In this document: positions 1-8,178 of the stretch, in pieces
How the letters are laid out: each line of letters opens with the position of its first letter
How positions within the stretch are numbered: the first letter of the stretch is position 1
Assembly (NCBI GenBank): GCA_001464815.1
Contig: LNDW01000022.1
Span: forward strand, 140,290-204,289
DNA: 64,000 nucleotides
From: Betaproteobacteria bacterium Ga0077527
GTDB lineage: Bacteria; Pseudomonadota; Gammaproteobacteria; Burkholderiales; SG8-41
Direction: 5' to 3'
Translations under genes and position numbers: made by a program
The notes under the pieces: model-generated
What the model was told of the DNA's origin: nothing
Seen by the model: the letters and a program-made list of their open reading frames with translations, nothing else
Database searches by the model: none

Positions 1-1
1 C

Positions 2-106
2 GTCATCGATTCGACGCTGCCGGCGGACGTAAACACCATCACCCTGTCATACACTTTTTTTGAGGTGAAGGGCGCGGCTTTGCCCAAAGGTGACGGGCAG
101 GGATGA
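2..106 (+). CDS. ctaG: Cytochrome c oxidase assembly protein CtaG, C-terminal end (partial)
   Basis: Only the last 34 codons lie in the window; the gene enters from the left edge. The readable tail contains NTITLSYTFFEVK, which matches the typical CtaG/Cox11 C-terminus. The family is a membrane-anchored copper chaperone that delivers copper to the CuB site of cytochrome c oxidase subunit I. The next genes (DUF2970 protein, cox III, SURF1, heme A synthesis, Sco) support this call. The copper-binding cysteines lie outside the window. Confidence 0.85.
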   Translation, partial: VIDSTLPADVNTITLSYTFFEVKGAALPKGDGQG

Positions 107-113
107 GTTTGAA

Positions 114-320
114 ATGACCGGCGGGGACATGCAGCGCAAGGCGAGCTTCATCGAGGTGCTGCAGATGGTGCTTTCAGCCTTTCTCGGCATCCGCAAGCGC
201 GCCGAGCACGAGAGGCTTGAGGTGGCGCCGCTGCAGGTGGTCCTGGTCGGCCTGCTCGCCGCGGCGGCATTTGTGGTGACAGTATTGTCGGTGGTGCGGC
301 TGGTGCTGCGCTGGGCGTGA
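114..320 (+). CDS. DUF2970 small membrane protein
   Basis: A 68-residue protein with one clear C-terminal transmembrane segment (about residues 40-62, rich in V, L and A) after a basic amphipathic half containing FLGIRKR. Its size, motif and position between ctaG and cox III match the DUF2970 family of beta- and gammaproteobacterial oxidase loci. Its function is unknown and is presumed to concern oxidase assembly. The ATG at 114 is chosen because a GGGATGAG purine stretch lies just upstream; ATG 129 is an alternative. Confidence 0.8.
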   Translation: MTGGDMQRKASFIEVLQMVLSAFLGIRKRAEHERLEVAPLQVVLVGLLAAAAFVVTVLSVVRLVLRWA

Positions 321-377
321 TGGGTCCACCGGACAATTCCGGGTTTCAGTAAAAAGGTTTCAGGGAGAACAGCAAAC

Positions 378-1232
378 ATGTCAAATCAGGCAACAGGCAA
401 CTACTACCTGCCGGAACCGTCGCACTGGCCGCTGGTGGCCTCGATCGCGCTCGGTTTTCTCGGCTTCGGCGCTTCCTTCGCCGTCAACAAGATGCCGCTG
501 GGTTATGTTCTGCTGTTGATCGGCTTTCTGGTGCTGTTCTTCATGTTCGCCGGCTGGTTCACCACCGTCGCCCGCGAGTCGGAGGCCGGCCACTACAACA
601 AGCAGGTCGATATCTCATTCCGTTGGGGCATGAGCTGGTTCATCTTCTCAGAAGTAATGTTTTTCGCCGCGTTTTTCGGTGCGTTGTTCTACATGCGCGT
701 CATTTCGGTGCCCGACCTCGGCTCGCTCGAACACCAGCAGTTGATGTGGCCGGGATTCAAGGCGGACTGGCCAGCCACCGGCCCCGGCATCAAGGAAACC
801 TTCTCGCCGATGGGGGCTTGGGGCATTCCGGCTTTCAACACCGCATTGCTGCTGCTCTCCGGCGTGACCCTTACCTGGGCGCACTGGGGTCTGCTTAAGA
901 ACAATCGCACCCAGTTAATCTGGGGCCTGGTGCTGACCATCGCCCTGGGCATGGTGTTCCTCGGCTTCCAGGTCTATGAATATGTGCACGCTTACAGCGA
1001 TCTGAACCTGAAGATGACAATGGGTGCTTATGGCGCCACCTTCTTCATGCTTACCGGTTTTCACGGTTTTCACGTCACCGTCGGCACCATCATGCTGTGG
1101 GTGATCCTGTTCCGCAGCGTCGCCGGACATTTCACCGCCGACAACCATTTCGGCTTCGAGGGTGTGGCCTGGTACTGGCACTTTGTCGACGTGGTCTGGC
1201 TTCTGCTGTTTGTGGTGGTCTACTGGCTGTAA
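378..1232 (+). CDS. ctaE: Cytochrome c oxidase subunit III
   Basis: A 284-residue integral membrane protein with seven hydrophobic segments, typical of aa3-type oxidase subunit III (CoxC/CtaE). Diagnostic parts include the SEVMFFAAFFGALFY segment with its conserved acidic residue and the C-terminal HFGFEGVAWYWHFVDVVWL segment. Subunit III does not carry redox metals; in this family it stabilises the core and supports proton uptake. AGGGAGAACAGCAAAC precedes the ATG. A strong terminator follows, so this probably ends the structural cox operon. Confidence 0.97.
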   Translation: MSNQATGNYYLPEPSHWPLVASIALGFLGFGASFAVNKMPLGYVLLLIGFLVLFFMFAGWFTTVARESEAGHYNKQVDISFRWGMSWFIFSEVMFFAAFFGALFYMRVISVPDLGSLEHQQLMWPGFKADWPATGPGIKETFSPMGAWGIPAFNTALLLLSGVTLTWAHWGLLKNNRTQLIWGLVLTIALGMVFLGFQVYEYVHAYSDLNLKMTMGAYGATFFMLTGFHGFHVTVGTIMLWVILFRSVAGHFTADNHFGFEGVAWYWHFVDVVWLLLFVVVYWL

Positions 1233-1335
1233 GGCCGGGGTAAAAGTCAAGGCGGCGGTCCGCGCATCCGGCCATAACAAAAAGCCGGGCAAGCACGGAT
1301 CGCACGGGGAGGGGGTACCCCGATCGGGGACTGGG

Positions 1336-1362
1336 CGCCGCGTGTATCGCGGCGTTTTTTTT
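1336..1362 (+). terminator. Rho-independent terminator after cox III
   Basis: A 7-bp GC-only stem (CGCCGCG / CGCGGCG) with a 5-nt loop is followed by eight T residues. It lies about 100 nt downstream of the cox III stop and faces the convergent DUF2909 gene. Confidence 0.85.
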
Positions 1363-1412
1363 GAGATGGATGCGGGGGATGCCTGACAGGAACACCGCGG
1401 GCTGCGGAAGGT

Positions 1413-1607
1413 CTACAGACGTGTGGTGATCAGCCCGGTCTGGAAGCCGATGATCAGCATCAGGAACAGCAACACCGACAATACGACGCGCACTGTCAGG
1501 GCCCTGGCGGTGCGCTCACCCTGGCCGCGGTCGCGAATCATGTAGAACAACGCCGAACCGAGACTGAACAGGATGACGATGATGAACAGGATGACGACGA
1601 TGCGCAT
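1413..1607 (-). CDS. DUF2909 twin-transmembrane protein
   Basis: A 64-residue protein made of two hydrophobic helices (residues 2-23 and about 41-62) around a short basic loop containing YMIRDRGQGERTARAL. This loop and the twin-helix layout match the DUF2909 family, commonly found beside SURF1 in betaproteobacterial oxidase loci. It is on the opposite strand to its neighbours, between cox III and SURF1, as in related genomes. Molecular function is unknown; oxidase assembly is inferred from context only. Confidence 0.8.
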   Translation of the reverse strand: MRIVVILFIIVILFSLGSALFYMIRDRGQGERTARALTVRVVLSVLLFLMLIIGFQTGLITTRL

Positions 1608-1646
1608 GATGGCCCGGAAGTTAGGACGTGGAGTTTAACCCAGGAC

Positions 1647-2417
1647 ATGCCGGCACCCGCATTCGATTTTGGTCCGCTGCGTTATGAACCGCGATGGCTC
1701 ACCACCGTCCTCGCGGTGGCCGGCATCGTGCTGACCTTTCTCCTCGGCGAGTGGCAGACCGGCAGGGCCGCGTACAAGCAGGACCTGCAGCAACGTCTTG
1801 ACGAGCTGTCTCGGGCGCCGGCGCTGGGTGTTGGTGCCACGCCGCTGTCCGCGGACCAGACACTGCTGCGCCGGGTCGAGGTGCGGGGCACCTTTGATGA
1901 CCGTTACACCGTGTTCCTCGATAACCGCATCTACAAGCACCAGCCCGGGTATTATGTTGCCACGCCGCTGCGGATCAGCGGCAGTGATCCTGGTGTCGGC
2001 AATACAGGCCAGAACGCCGGCGGACTTTACGTGCTGGTCAACCGCGGCTGGGTTGCCGCAAATCCTGATCGCAGCCTGCCGCAGGCGCCGGCGCCGTCCG
2101 GCGAACAGCGCATCGAAGGCATCGCCCTGGAATACAGTGAGCGCTTTCTCGAGCTTTCGACAAAAATCGCTGAAGGCCAGGTGTGGCAGAACCTCGGTCT
2201 CGAGCGCTACCGCCAAGCCACGCGGCTGGAGCTCCAGCCTTTCGTGATCCAGCAGCAGGGAGTCGCGCCGGACGGCCTGGTGCGTGACTGGCCGCGCCCT
2301 GATCTCAAACGCAACACCCATCTCGCCTATGCCTTCCAGTGGTACGCACTGAGCCTGGCTATACTGGTTTACTACCTGGTGACTCATGTCAAACGACGTC
2401 CCCCGATCCGGCAATAA
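1647..2417 (+). CDS. SURF1 family cytochrome oxidase biogenesis protein
   Basis: A 256-residue protein with the SURF1 plan: an N-terminal membrane helix (about residues 18-36) followed by LGEWQTGRA, a periplasmic beta domain containing VLVNRGWV, and a C-terminal membrane helix (about 230-248). SURF1 proteins take part in heme A insertion or stabilisation during oxidase subunit I maturation. Its last 32 nt overlap the next gene, suggesting translational coupling with the Sco-like protein. Confidence 0.93.
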   Translation: MPAPAFDFGPLRYEPRWLTTVLAVAGIVLTFLLGEWQTGRAAYKQDLQQRLDELSRAPALGVGATPLSADQTLLRRVEVRGTFDDRYTVFLDNRIYKHQPGYYVATPLRISGSDPGVGNTGQNAGGLYVLVNRGWVAANPDRSLPQAPAPSGEQRIEGIALEYSERFLELSTKIAEGQVWQNLGLERYRQATRLELQPFVIQQQGVAPDGLVRDWPRPDLKRNTHLAYAFQWYALSLAILVYYLVTHVKRRPPIRQ

Positions 2418-2976
2418 GACACCCGGTCGCGGCACCCTGTGGCTGGTGCTTGCGGTCTGCGTGGCCCCTTTCATCGCATCGTTCGCGGCCTATTATTTTT
2501 ATCAGCCTGATGGCCGCGTCAATTACGGCACGCTGATCGAGGGCAAAAAACTGCCGGTGGAACCGCTGGTGCGGGCGGAAGGTGGCGGGTTCATGCTGCG
2601 CCAGCTCGAAGGCAAATGGATATTCCTCACGGTGGATGATGCCGCCTGTGATGCCTATTGCGAGAAAAAACTGTGGCAGATCCGCCAGGTGCGCAAGACC
2701 CAGGGCAAGTATCCGGAGCGTATCGAACGCATGTGGCTGCTTACCGGGGAGGGTCAGCCCGACAAGCGCCTCTTCCAGGAATATGACGGCACATGGATGG
2801 TCAGGGCTGCGCGCAGCGCGCTGCTCGAAACACTGCCGCATGAAGGCAATGTGAAGGATCACATCTACCTGATCGATCCGCTGGGCAATCTGGTGCTGCG
2901 GTATCCGCGCGATGCTGACCCCAGTCGCATCCGCAAGGACCTGACAAGGCTGCTCCGCGTATCACGCATCGGTTGA
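2386..2976 (+). CDS. Membrane-anchored Sco-like thioredoxin-fold protein
   Basis: A 196-residue protein with one N-terminal membrane helix (about residues 18-40) and a periplasmic domain. It carries a C-x3-C pair (CDAYC) in the place of the Sco CPDVC motif, and a later DH followed by IYLID..G, which resembles the distal-His region of Sco proteins (DHS..YILD). Homologues in this position are usually labelled cytochrome oxidase assembly transmembrane protein. Copper binding is inferred from the residues, not shown. It overlaps the SURF1 gene by 32 nt. Confidence 0.75.
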   Translation: MSNDVPRSGNKTPGRGTLWLVLAVCVAPFIASFAAYYFYQPDGRVNYGTLIEGKKLPVEPLVRAEGGGFMLRQLEGKWIFLTVDDAACDAYCEKKLWQIRQVRKTQGKYPERIERMWLLTGEGQPDKRLFQEYDGTWMVRAARSALLETLPHEGNVKDHIYLIDPLGNLVLRYPRDADPSRIRKDLTRLLRVSRIG

Positions 2977-3007
2977 GATCAACGGGAAGAACTGAAAGCT
3001 ATTCGAC

Positions 3008-4018
3008 ATGTACAGGAAGCTGGTCTGGTTTGCAGTGCTATACACCTTCTTCGTGGTGGTGGTTGGTGCCACCGTGCGCCTCACCGATGCCGGGCTGGGC
3101 TGCCCGGACTGGCCTGGCTGTTACGGCGAGCTGACGCCGCATCACGCCCGCGAAGACATCGCCAAGGCGGTCGAAGAGCAGGGCGGAACCCACGGGCCGG
3201 TATCGATGGGCAAGGCTTGGAAGGAAATGTTCCACCGCTATATTGCCGGCGCCCTTGGTCTGCTGATCCTTGGCATCGCGGTCGCGGCATGGCTGCGCCG
3301 TGACGAGCCGCAACGATCGCCGTGGCTGGCCACCGCGATCGTTGCCGTGGTCACCCTGCAAGCGGCGCTGGGCATGTGGACGGTGACCATGCTGCTGAAA
3401 CCGGTGATTGTCACGCTGCATCTGCTCGGCGGCATGGCGACGCTGGCCCTGCTCGCATGGCTGGCCTTGCGCCAGGAGCGTTTTGCCGCGAGGAGCGCCG
3501 CTGCGCTGCTCCTGCGGTCCTGGGCGATGCTGGTGTTGCTGGTGGTGATCGCGCAGATCGCGCTGGGTGGCTGGGTTTCGACCAATTACGCGGCGCTGGC
3601 GTGCATTGATTTCCCGACCTGTCATGGCGAGTGGATGCCGGCGATGGATTTCCGCCACGGCTTTCAGCTGATCCGCGAGCTGGGCATGACCGCGGCAGGC
3701 ACCCACCTCAGTTATGACGCGATCACTGCGATCCATTGGACTCACCGGGTCGGCGCGCTGATCACCGCGCTGATCGCCGGCGGGTTGGCCTGGGTGTTGC
3801 TGCGTAAGCCTGGGTGCGCGCGGCTGGGCCTGATGCTGGCGGCGGCGCTGTTGCTGCAGATCGTGATCGGCATCGGCAATGTCGTGTTCAGCCTGCCGCT
3901 GTGGCTGGCCGCCGCGCACAACGCCGGGGCAGCGATTTTATTGCTGGTGACGGTGGTGATAAACTTCGCCCTCGCTCAAGATTCCAGGATTGAGGGACGG
4001 GGATTGAAGATTGAGTAA
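3008..4018 (+). CDS. ctaA: Heme A synthase (COX15/CtaA family)
   Basis: A 336-residue polytopic protein with about eight membrane helices. Early motifs ([19 protein letters not shown]) are typical of CtaA, with its cysteine pair in the first periplasmic loop. Conserved heme-ligand histidines are in [24 protein letters not shown] and AAHNAGA. A second cysteine pair lies at [10 protein letters not shown]. The enzyme oxidises the C8 methyl of heme O to a formyl group, giving heme A. The last residues (about EGRGLKIE) come from a low-complexity segment shared with the start of ctaB and look like a recent extension. Confidence 0.95.
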   Translation: MYRKLVWFAVLYTFFVVVVGATVRLTDAGLGCPDWPGCYGELTPHHAREDIAKAVEEQGGTHGPVSMGKAWKEMFHRYIAGALGLLILGIAVAAWLRRDEPQRSPWLATAIVAVVTLQAALGMWTVTMLLKPVIVTLHLLGGMATLALLAWLALRQERFAARSAAALLLRSWAMLVLLVVIAQIALGGWVSTNYAALACIDFPTCHGEWMPAMDFRHGFQLIRELGMTAAGTHLSYDAITAIHWTHRVGALITALIAGGLAWVLLRKPGCARLGLMLAAALLLQIVIGIGNVVFSLPLWLAAAHNAGAAILLLVTVVINFALAQDSRIEGRGLKIE

Positions 4019-4076
4019 GCTGGCCTCCAATGACTCGCTCCACACCCCTCACCCTTCACTCCCCACCCCTGCCACA

Positions 4077-4976
4077 ATGTCCTCCACCGTCGCTCCCGGA
4101 CCACAGTCTTCACGCATCCAGCAGTTCTACGCGCTGACCAAGCCGCGCGTGGTGTCGCTGATCGTGTTCACCGCGGTGATCGGCATGTTCCTGGCGACCC
4201 CGGGCATGGTGCCGGTGGACATCCTGTTCGCTGCGACGCTGGGCATTGCGCTGGTCGCCGGAGCTGCGGCCGCGGTGAACTGCCTGGTCGAACAGAAAAT
4301 CGACGCGCTGATGGCGCGCACCCAGTTCCGGCCCCTGCCTCGCGGCCAGATCACGCCGCAGGAAACCCTGGTCTTTGCCGGCATCGTCGGCGGCACCGGC
4401 CTCGCGCTGCTCTACCACGGGGTCAACGTGCTGACGATGTGGCTGACACTCGCCACCTTTGTCGGTTACGCCATCATCTACACGGTGATACTCAAACCGA
4501 TGACACCGCAGAACATCGTCATCGGCGGTGCCTCCGGAGCGATGCCGCCGGTGCTGGGCTGGGCCGCGGTGACCGGCGAGGTGACACCCCAGGCGCTGAC
4601 GCTGTTCCTGATCATCTTTGCGTGGACGCCGCCGCATTTCTGGGCGCTGGCGCTTTATCGCAAGCATGAATACGCCAAGGCCGGCGTGCCCATGCTGCCG
4701 GTGACCCACGGCGACAGGTTCACCCGCCTGCATGTGCTGCTCTACACGATCATCCTGCTCGCCTGTTCGGCCCTGCCCTTTGTCACCCGCCTCTCGGGCT
4801 TTCCGTATCTGGCTGCGGCGATGCTTCTTGGCGGGGTGTTCCTTTACTACGCGGTGAAAATCAACACCGATTACAGCGACGACCTTGCGCGGCGCACCTT
4901 CCGTTACTCGATCCTCTACCTGACGCTGCTGTTCGCCGCGCTGCTGATCGACCATTACCTGCAACTGCTGTTCTGA
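4077..4976 (+). CDS. ctaB: Protoheme IX farnesyltransferase (heme O synthase)
   Basis: A UbiA-superfamily prenyltransferase of 299 residues. It has the two aspartate-rich regions in the expected places ([20 protein letters not shown] and [16 protein letters not shown]) and about nine membrane helices. It farnesylates heme B to heme O, the substrate of the upstream CtaA. The ATG at 4077 is chosen because homologues begin shortly before the ALTKPRV motif. The frame stays open to a TTG at 4011 inside ctaA, but those 22 residues derive from a low-complexity segment. Confidence 0.93.
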   Translation: MSSTVAPGPQSSRIQQFYALTKPRVVSLIVFTAVIGMFLATPGMVPVDILFAATLGIALVAGAAAAVNCLVEQKIDALMARTQFRPLPRGQITPQETLVFAGIVGGTGLALLYHGVNVLTMWLTLATFVGYAIIYTVILKPMTPQNIVIGGASGAMPPVLGWAAVTGEVTPQALTLFLIIFAWTPPHFWALALYRKHEYAKAGVPMLPVTHGDRFTRLHVLLYTIILLACSALPFVTRLSGFPYLAAAMLLGGVFLYYAVKINTDYSDDLARRTFRYSILYLTLLFAALLIDHYLQLLF

Positions 4977-4980
4977 ACCA

Positions 4981-5571
4981 ATGAAACTTCCTGTCGCGTT
5001 GTTGGCTGCGCTGTTGGCTGTACCGCTGCTGGCCGGATGCGGCAGGCCCGAAGCCCCCTCGTTCAAGCTCACCGACGTCACCGGTGCCTCCTTCGGCAAG
5101 GTGCTGGAACTGACCGATCACAACGGCCAGCGGCGTACGCTGGCCGATTTCAAAGGCAAGGTGGTCACCGTGTTTTTCGGATTCACCCATTGCCCGGATG
5201 TCTGCCCGACCACACTGTCGGAAATGGCGGTGGTGATGAAGGAACTCGGCGCGGATGCCGGCCGCCTGCAGGTGCTGTTTGTCACCGTTGATCCGGAACG
5301 CGACACACCGGAAGTGCTCAAGCGTTATGTGCCGGCCTTCCATCCGTCCTTTCTCGGCCTGCTCGGCAATGCCGAAGAAACCGCGATAGTGGCCAGGGAA
5401 TTCAAGATCCACTACCAGAAACAGAAGCTGGGGAGCGGCGGTTACACCGTGGACCATTCTGCAGGCACCTACATCCTCGACAGCGAGGGCAGGCTGCGCC
5501 TGTTTGCGCAATACGGCATCGGCGCGCCGGCCCTTCTTCATGACATCCGCCAGCTGCTGAAGTCGCAATAA
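4981..5571 (+). CDS. SCO1/SenC family copper chaperone lipoprotein
   Basis: A 196-residue lipoprotein with the lipobox LLAGC (Cys at about residue 19) and a thioredoxin-fold domain. The copper motif CPDVCP lies in FFGFTHCPDVCPTTLSE and the conserved distal histidine in VDHSAGTYILD. Sco proteins deliver copper, or reducing equivalents, to the CuA site of cytochrome oxidase subunit II. It starts 4 nt after ctaB, so it is clearly in the same operon, and is followed by a terminator. Confidence 0.94.
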   Translation: MKLPVALLAALLAVPLLAGCGRPEAPSFKLTDVTGASFGKVLELTDHNGQRRTLADFKGKVVTVFFGFTHCPDVCPTTLSEMAVVMKELGADAGRLQVLFVTVDPERDTPEVLKRYVPAFHPSFLGLLGNAEETAIVAREFKIHYQKQKLGSGGYTVDHSAGTYILDSEGRLRLFAQYGIGAPALLHDIRQLLKSQ

Positions 5572-5594
5572 AAAACCCCGCAGCGCGGGGTTTT
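5572..5594. terminator. Bidirectional terminator between sco and rpoH
   Basis: AAAACCCCGC and GCGGGGTTTT flank a 3-nt AGC loop. The A-tract before and the T-tract after the GC stem let it work in both directions, serving the convergent sco and rpoH genes. Confidence 0.88.
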
Positions 5595-5610
5595 GGCTGG
5601 GTGGTGCCGG

Positions 5611-6456
5611 TCAGCCGGCGATCAAACCTTTCATCTTCGCCAGGCCCTTGGCCTCTATCTGGCGGATGCGTTCGGCGGATACGCCGAATTCCGCGGCCAG
5701 CTCATGCAGCGTTGCCGCTTCGCCTTCGGTCAGCCAGCGTGCCTCGATGATGCGCCGGCTGCGCGCATCAAGGCTGGCCAGTGCCCGTTCGAGGCCGGCG
5801 CTGCGCAGGCGCGCGTTCTGCTCGGCTTCGAGCACGGAGCCAGGTTCGGCGTCCTCCGCGGCGAGGTAACTGATCGGCGCGAACTGCTCGCGCTCGTCGT
5901 CACCGGCGGGTTCGAGTGCCAGGTCCTGCCCGCCAAGACGGGTTTCCATCTCGACCACTTCCTCGGGTTTGACCCCGAGTTCGCGGGCTACGGTCTGCAC
6001 TTCAGCAGCGCCAAGCGTGCCGAGATCCTGCTTCATGCTGCGCAGGTTGAAGAACAGCTTGCGCTGTGCCTTGGTGGTGGCGATGCGCACCAGCCGCCAG
6101 TTGCGCAGCACGAATTCATGGATTTCGGCGCGAATCCAGTGCATCGCGAACGACACCAGACGCACGCCGCGCTCGGGGTCGAAACGTTTAACCGCCTTCA
6201 TCAGGCCGATGTTGCCTTCCTGGATCAGGTCGGCCTGGGGCAGGCCGTAGCCGGCGTAATTGCGGGCTATCGAAACCACCAGACGCAGGTGCGACAGCAC
6301 CAGTTGGCGGGCGGCTTCAAGATCGCCATGGTCACGCAGGCGACGCGCATAGTCCGTCTCCTGCTCCTGGGTGAGCAGCGGAAAGCGGTTCACCGTCTGG
6401 ATGTAGGTCTCCAGACTGCCGGCTGCTGGAATGGGCAGGGCCATGGTGGTGTTCAT
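5611..6456 (-). CDS. rpoH: RNA polymerase heat-shock sigma factor RpoH (sigma-32)
   Basis: A 281-residue group of sigma70-family regions: region 2 contains QADLIQEGNIGLMKAVKRFDP and FAMHWIRAEI, and region 4 ends with FGVSAERIRQIEAKGL. The stretch between regions 2 and 3 (RNWRLVRIATTKAQRKLFFNLR) carries the RpoH box, diagnostic of sigma-32. The ATG at 6456 has an ideal AAGGAG upstream and matches the usual N-terminus; an in-frame ATG at 6498 has no such site. A CIRCE element upstream implies repression by HrcA. Confidence 0.96.
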   Translation of the reverse strand: MNTTMALPIPAAGSLETYIQTVNRFPLLTQEQETDYARRLRDHGDLEAARQLVLSHLRLVVSIARNYAGYGLPQADLIQEGNIGLMKAVKRFDPERGVRLVSFAMHWIRAEIHEFVLRNWRLVRIATTKAQRKLFFNLRSMKQDLGTLGAAEVQTVARELGVKPEEVVEMETRLGGQDLALEPAGDDEREQFAPISYLAAEDAEPGSVLEAEQNARLRSAGLERALASLDARSRRIIEARWLTEGEAATLHELAAEFGVSAERIRQIEAKGLAKMKGLIAG

Positions 6457-6511
6457 CGCAATCTCCTTGCTGTTGCGGCGCGTTGTGTATTGCGCCACTT
6501 TGATGCCTCGA

Positions 6512-6541
6512 AGTTTAGCACTCTGGTGGTAAGAGTGCCAA
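6512..6541 (-). promoter_or_regulatory. Candidate sigma-70 promoter of rpoH
   Basis: On the minus strand TTGGCA (6536-6541) and TAAACT (6512-6517) are separated by 18 nt. The -35 matches the consensus at 5 of 6 bases and the -10 at 4 of 6. The promoter coincides almost exactly with the CIRCE element, so HrcA binding would block polymerase. Inferred from sequence only. Confidence 0.55.
6515..6541. promoter_or_regulatory. CIRCE element (HrcA operator) upstream of rpoH
   Basis: TTAGCACTC, nine bases, then GAGTGCCAA. The CIRCE consensus is TTAGCACTC-N9-GAGTGCTAA, so 17 of 18 arm bases match and the 9-nt spacer is exact. It lies about 60 nt upstream of the rpoH start codon. CIRCE is bound by the heat-inducible repressor HrcA, best known from groE and dnaK operons. 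Confidence 0.9.
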
Positions 6542-6603
6542 ACAGCGCTGGAGTTCCTCCGGGGCGATCAAAAATATCTGAATTAAAACAACAGGTTATA
6601 TGA

Positions 6604-7512
6604 CTATCGAGGATTTTGGGCGCTGAGGTGCCGCCGCACCGACAACCAGGCGCCGAACCAGCCCAAAACCACCGCGATGGCCAGGGCATAAACGCTGTCG
6701 CTCCAGTTCAGGTGGCTCAGTTGCAGCGGCAGGCCATACAGGGCGGCCAGCGGTTTGAGCTGGTTGTTGAACACCAGCAGTCCGGCTGCGGTGAGCAGCC
6801 AGGCGGTGATGCCGCCGGCGGCGCCGGCCAGCGCACCGAAATAAAGGAAGGGGCGCTGGATCCAGCCGTCGGTGGCCCCGATCAGCTTGGCGACCTCGAT
6901 TTCGTCGCGCTGCGTCAGTATCTGCAGGCGGATGGTGTTGAAGGTGATTGCGACCAGTGCGAAGGCCAGTACGGCTGCGAGCATCAGCACCGCGTAGCGG
7001 CCGATGCTGATCAGGCCGTCGAGCCGGCGCACCCAGTCCGAATCGACATGGGCTTCGGCGACCTTGGGCCAGGCGGCGAATTCGGCGCGCAAGGTCTCGA
7101 GTGCGGCGCTGCTGCTGTCGCGGGCGGCGACGATGAAGGCATCGGGCAGCGGGTTCTGTGGCAGGCCGGCGGCGACATCACCCAAGCCTGCGCGCGACTT
7201 CAGCTGCTCCAGCGCCTGCGCCTTGGGCACGAAGCGGTAAGAGGCGAGACCAGCGTGGTTTTTCAGGCGCAACTCGAGCACCTTGATGTCGGCAGCCGAG
7301 GCCTCCGGCGCCAGGAACAGGCTCAGCTCGGGTTGTGGCGAATAGTCGCTGGCCATGCCGCGCGCGTTTTCCAGCACCACGTAAAAAGCCATCGGCAGCG
7401 CCAGCGCGATGCCGATTACCACGATGTTGAGCAGGGTCGCCAGCGGCGTGGCGGCAAGACGGCGCAGCGCTCCGGCACAGGCGCGGTAATGCGCCGAGCC
7501 CCACGCCCTCAT
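6604..7512 (-). CDS. ftsX: Cell division protein FtsX
   Basis: A 302-residue permease-like protein with four membrane helices: one near residues 23-45 and three in the C-terminal half. A periplasmic domain between helix 1 and 2 contains FVPKAQALEQLKS, typical of FtsX. With FtsE it forms an ABC-type complex at the divisome that in other bacteria activates peptidoglycan hydrolases through EnvC-type partners. Its start overlaps the ftsE stop by 4 nt. Confidence 0.95.
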   Translation of the reverse strand: MRAWGSAHYRACAGALRRLAATPLATLLNIVVIGIALALPMAFYVVLENARGMASDYSPQPELSLFLAPEASAADIKVLELRLKNHAGLASYRFVPKAQALEQLKSRAGLGDVAAGLPQNPLPDAFIVAARDSSSAALETLRAEFAAWPKVAEAHVDSDWVRRLDGLISIGRYAVLMLAAVLAFALVAITFNTIRLQILTQRDEIEVAKLIGATDGWIQRPFLYFGALAGAAGGITAWLLTAAGLLVFNNQLKPLAALYGLPLQLSHLNWSDSVYALAIAVVLGWFGAWLSVRRHLSAQNPR

Positions 7513-8168
7513 GACTGGAGCCTGCCGTCGCGCAGCACGATTTGCCGCGGTGCCAGCAGTTCGGCGAGCAGCGTGTCGTGGGTGGCGAGCACGATGGTCA
7601 CGCCGACCTGGTTGAATTCGGCGAACAGCCGGCCGATGCCCGCGGCGTAGTCGCTGTCGAGGTTGCCGGTGGGTTCATCGGCAAGCAGCACCGCGGGCCG
7701 GTGCACGATGGCGCGGGCGATGCACAGCCGCTGCTGCTCGCCGCCGGAGAGTGTGATCGGGCGCGCTTTCTCCTTGTGCAGCAGATTGACCTTGTCGAGC
7801 GCGGCGCGGGCGCGGCGCGCGCCTTCGCGGCGGTCGAAGCCGCCAATGTCCAGCGGCAGCATCAAGTTCTCGAACACGCTGCGGTCAAACAGCAGCTTGT
7901 GGTCCTGGAACACCAGGCCGAAATTGCGGCGCAGGAAGGGAATGCCGCGGGCGCGCAGCGTGCCGATGTTCTGGCCGTTGACCAGCACCGAGCCCGCGGT
8001 CGGGCGCTCGATCGCCGCCATCAGCTTGAGCAGCGTGCTCTTGCCCGCGCCGGAATGGCCGGTGACCAGCACCAGTTCCCCGGTTTCCACGGTCAGCGTG
8101 ATATCCGACAGCGCATCGTGGCCGCCGGGATAACGCTTGCTGACACCGCTGAGCATGATCTGGGTCAT
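7509..8168 (-). CDS. ftsE: Cell division ATP-binding protein FtsE
   Basis: A compact 219-residue ABC ATPase. Visible motifs are Walker A GHSGAGKST (about residues 37-45), the signature LSGGEQQR (about 138-145), and Walker B VLLADEPTGNLD, followed by the switch histidine in LATHD. Length and the adjacent ftsX identify it as FtsE and not a LolD or MacB ATPase. It is the cytoplasmic partner of FtsX and lies 10 nt after ftsY. Confidence 0.95.
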   Translation of the reverse strand: MTQIMLSGVSKRYPGGHDALSDITLTVETGELVLVTGHSGAGKSTLLKLMAAIERPTAGSVLVNGQNIGTLRARGIPFLRRNFGLVFQDHKLLFDRSVFENLMLPLDIGGFDRREGARRARAALDKVNLLHKEKARPITLSGGEQQRLCIARAIVHRPAVLLADEPTGNLDSDYAAGIGRLFAEFNQVGVTIVLATHDTLLAELLAPRQIVLRDGRLQS

Positions 8169-8178
8169 GGCGTGAAGA

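Noticed and set aside
5593..6603. A 336-codon plus-strand frame over rpoH
   Set aside because: rpoH on the other strand has conserved sigma regions and a perfect SD. The plus-strand frame has no recognisable domain.
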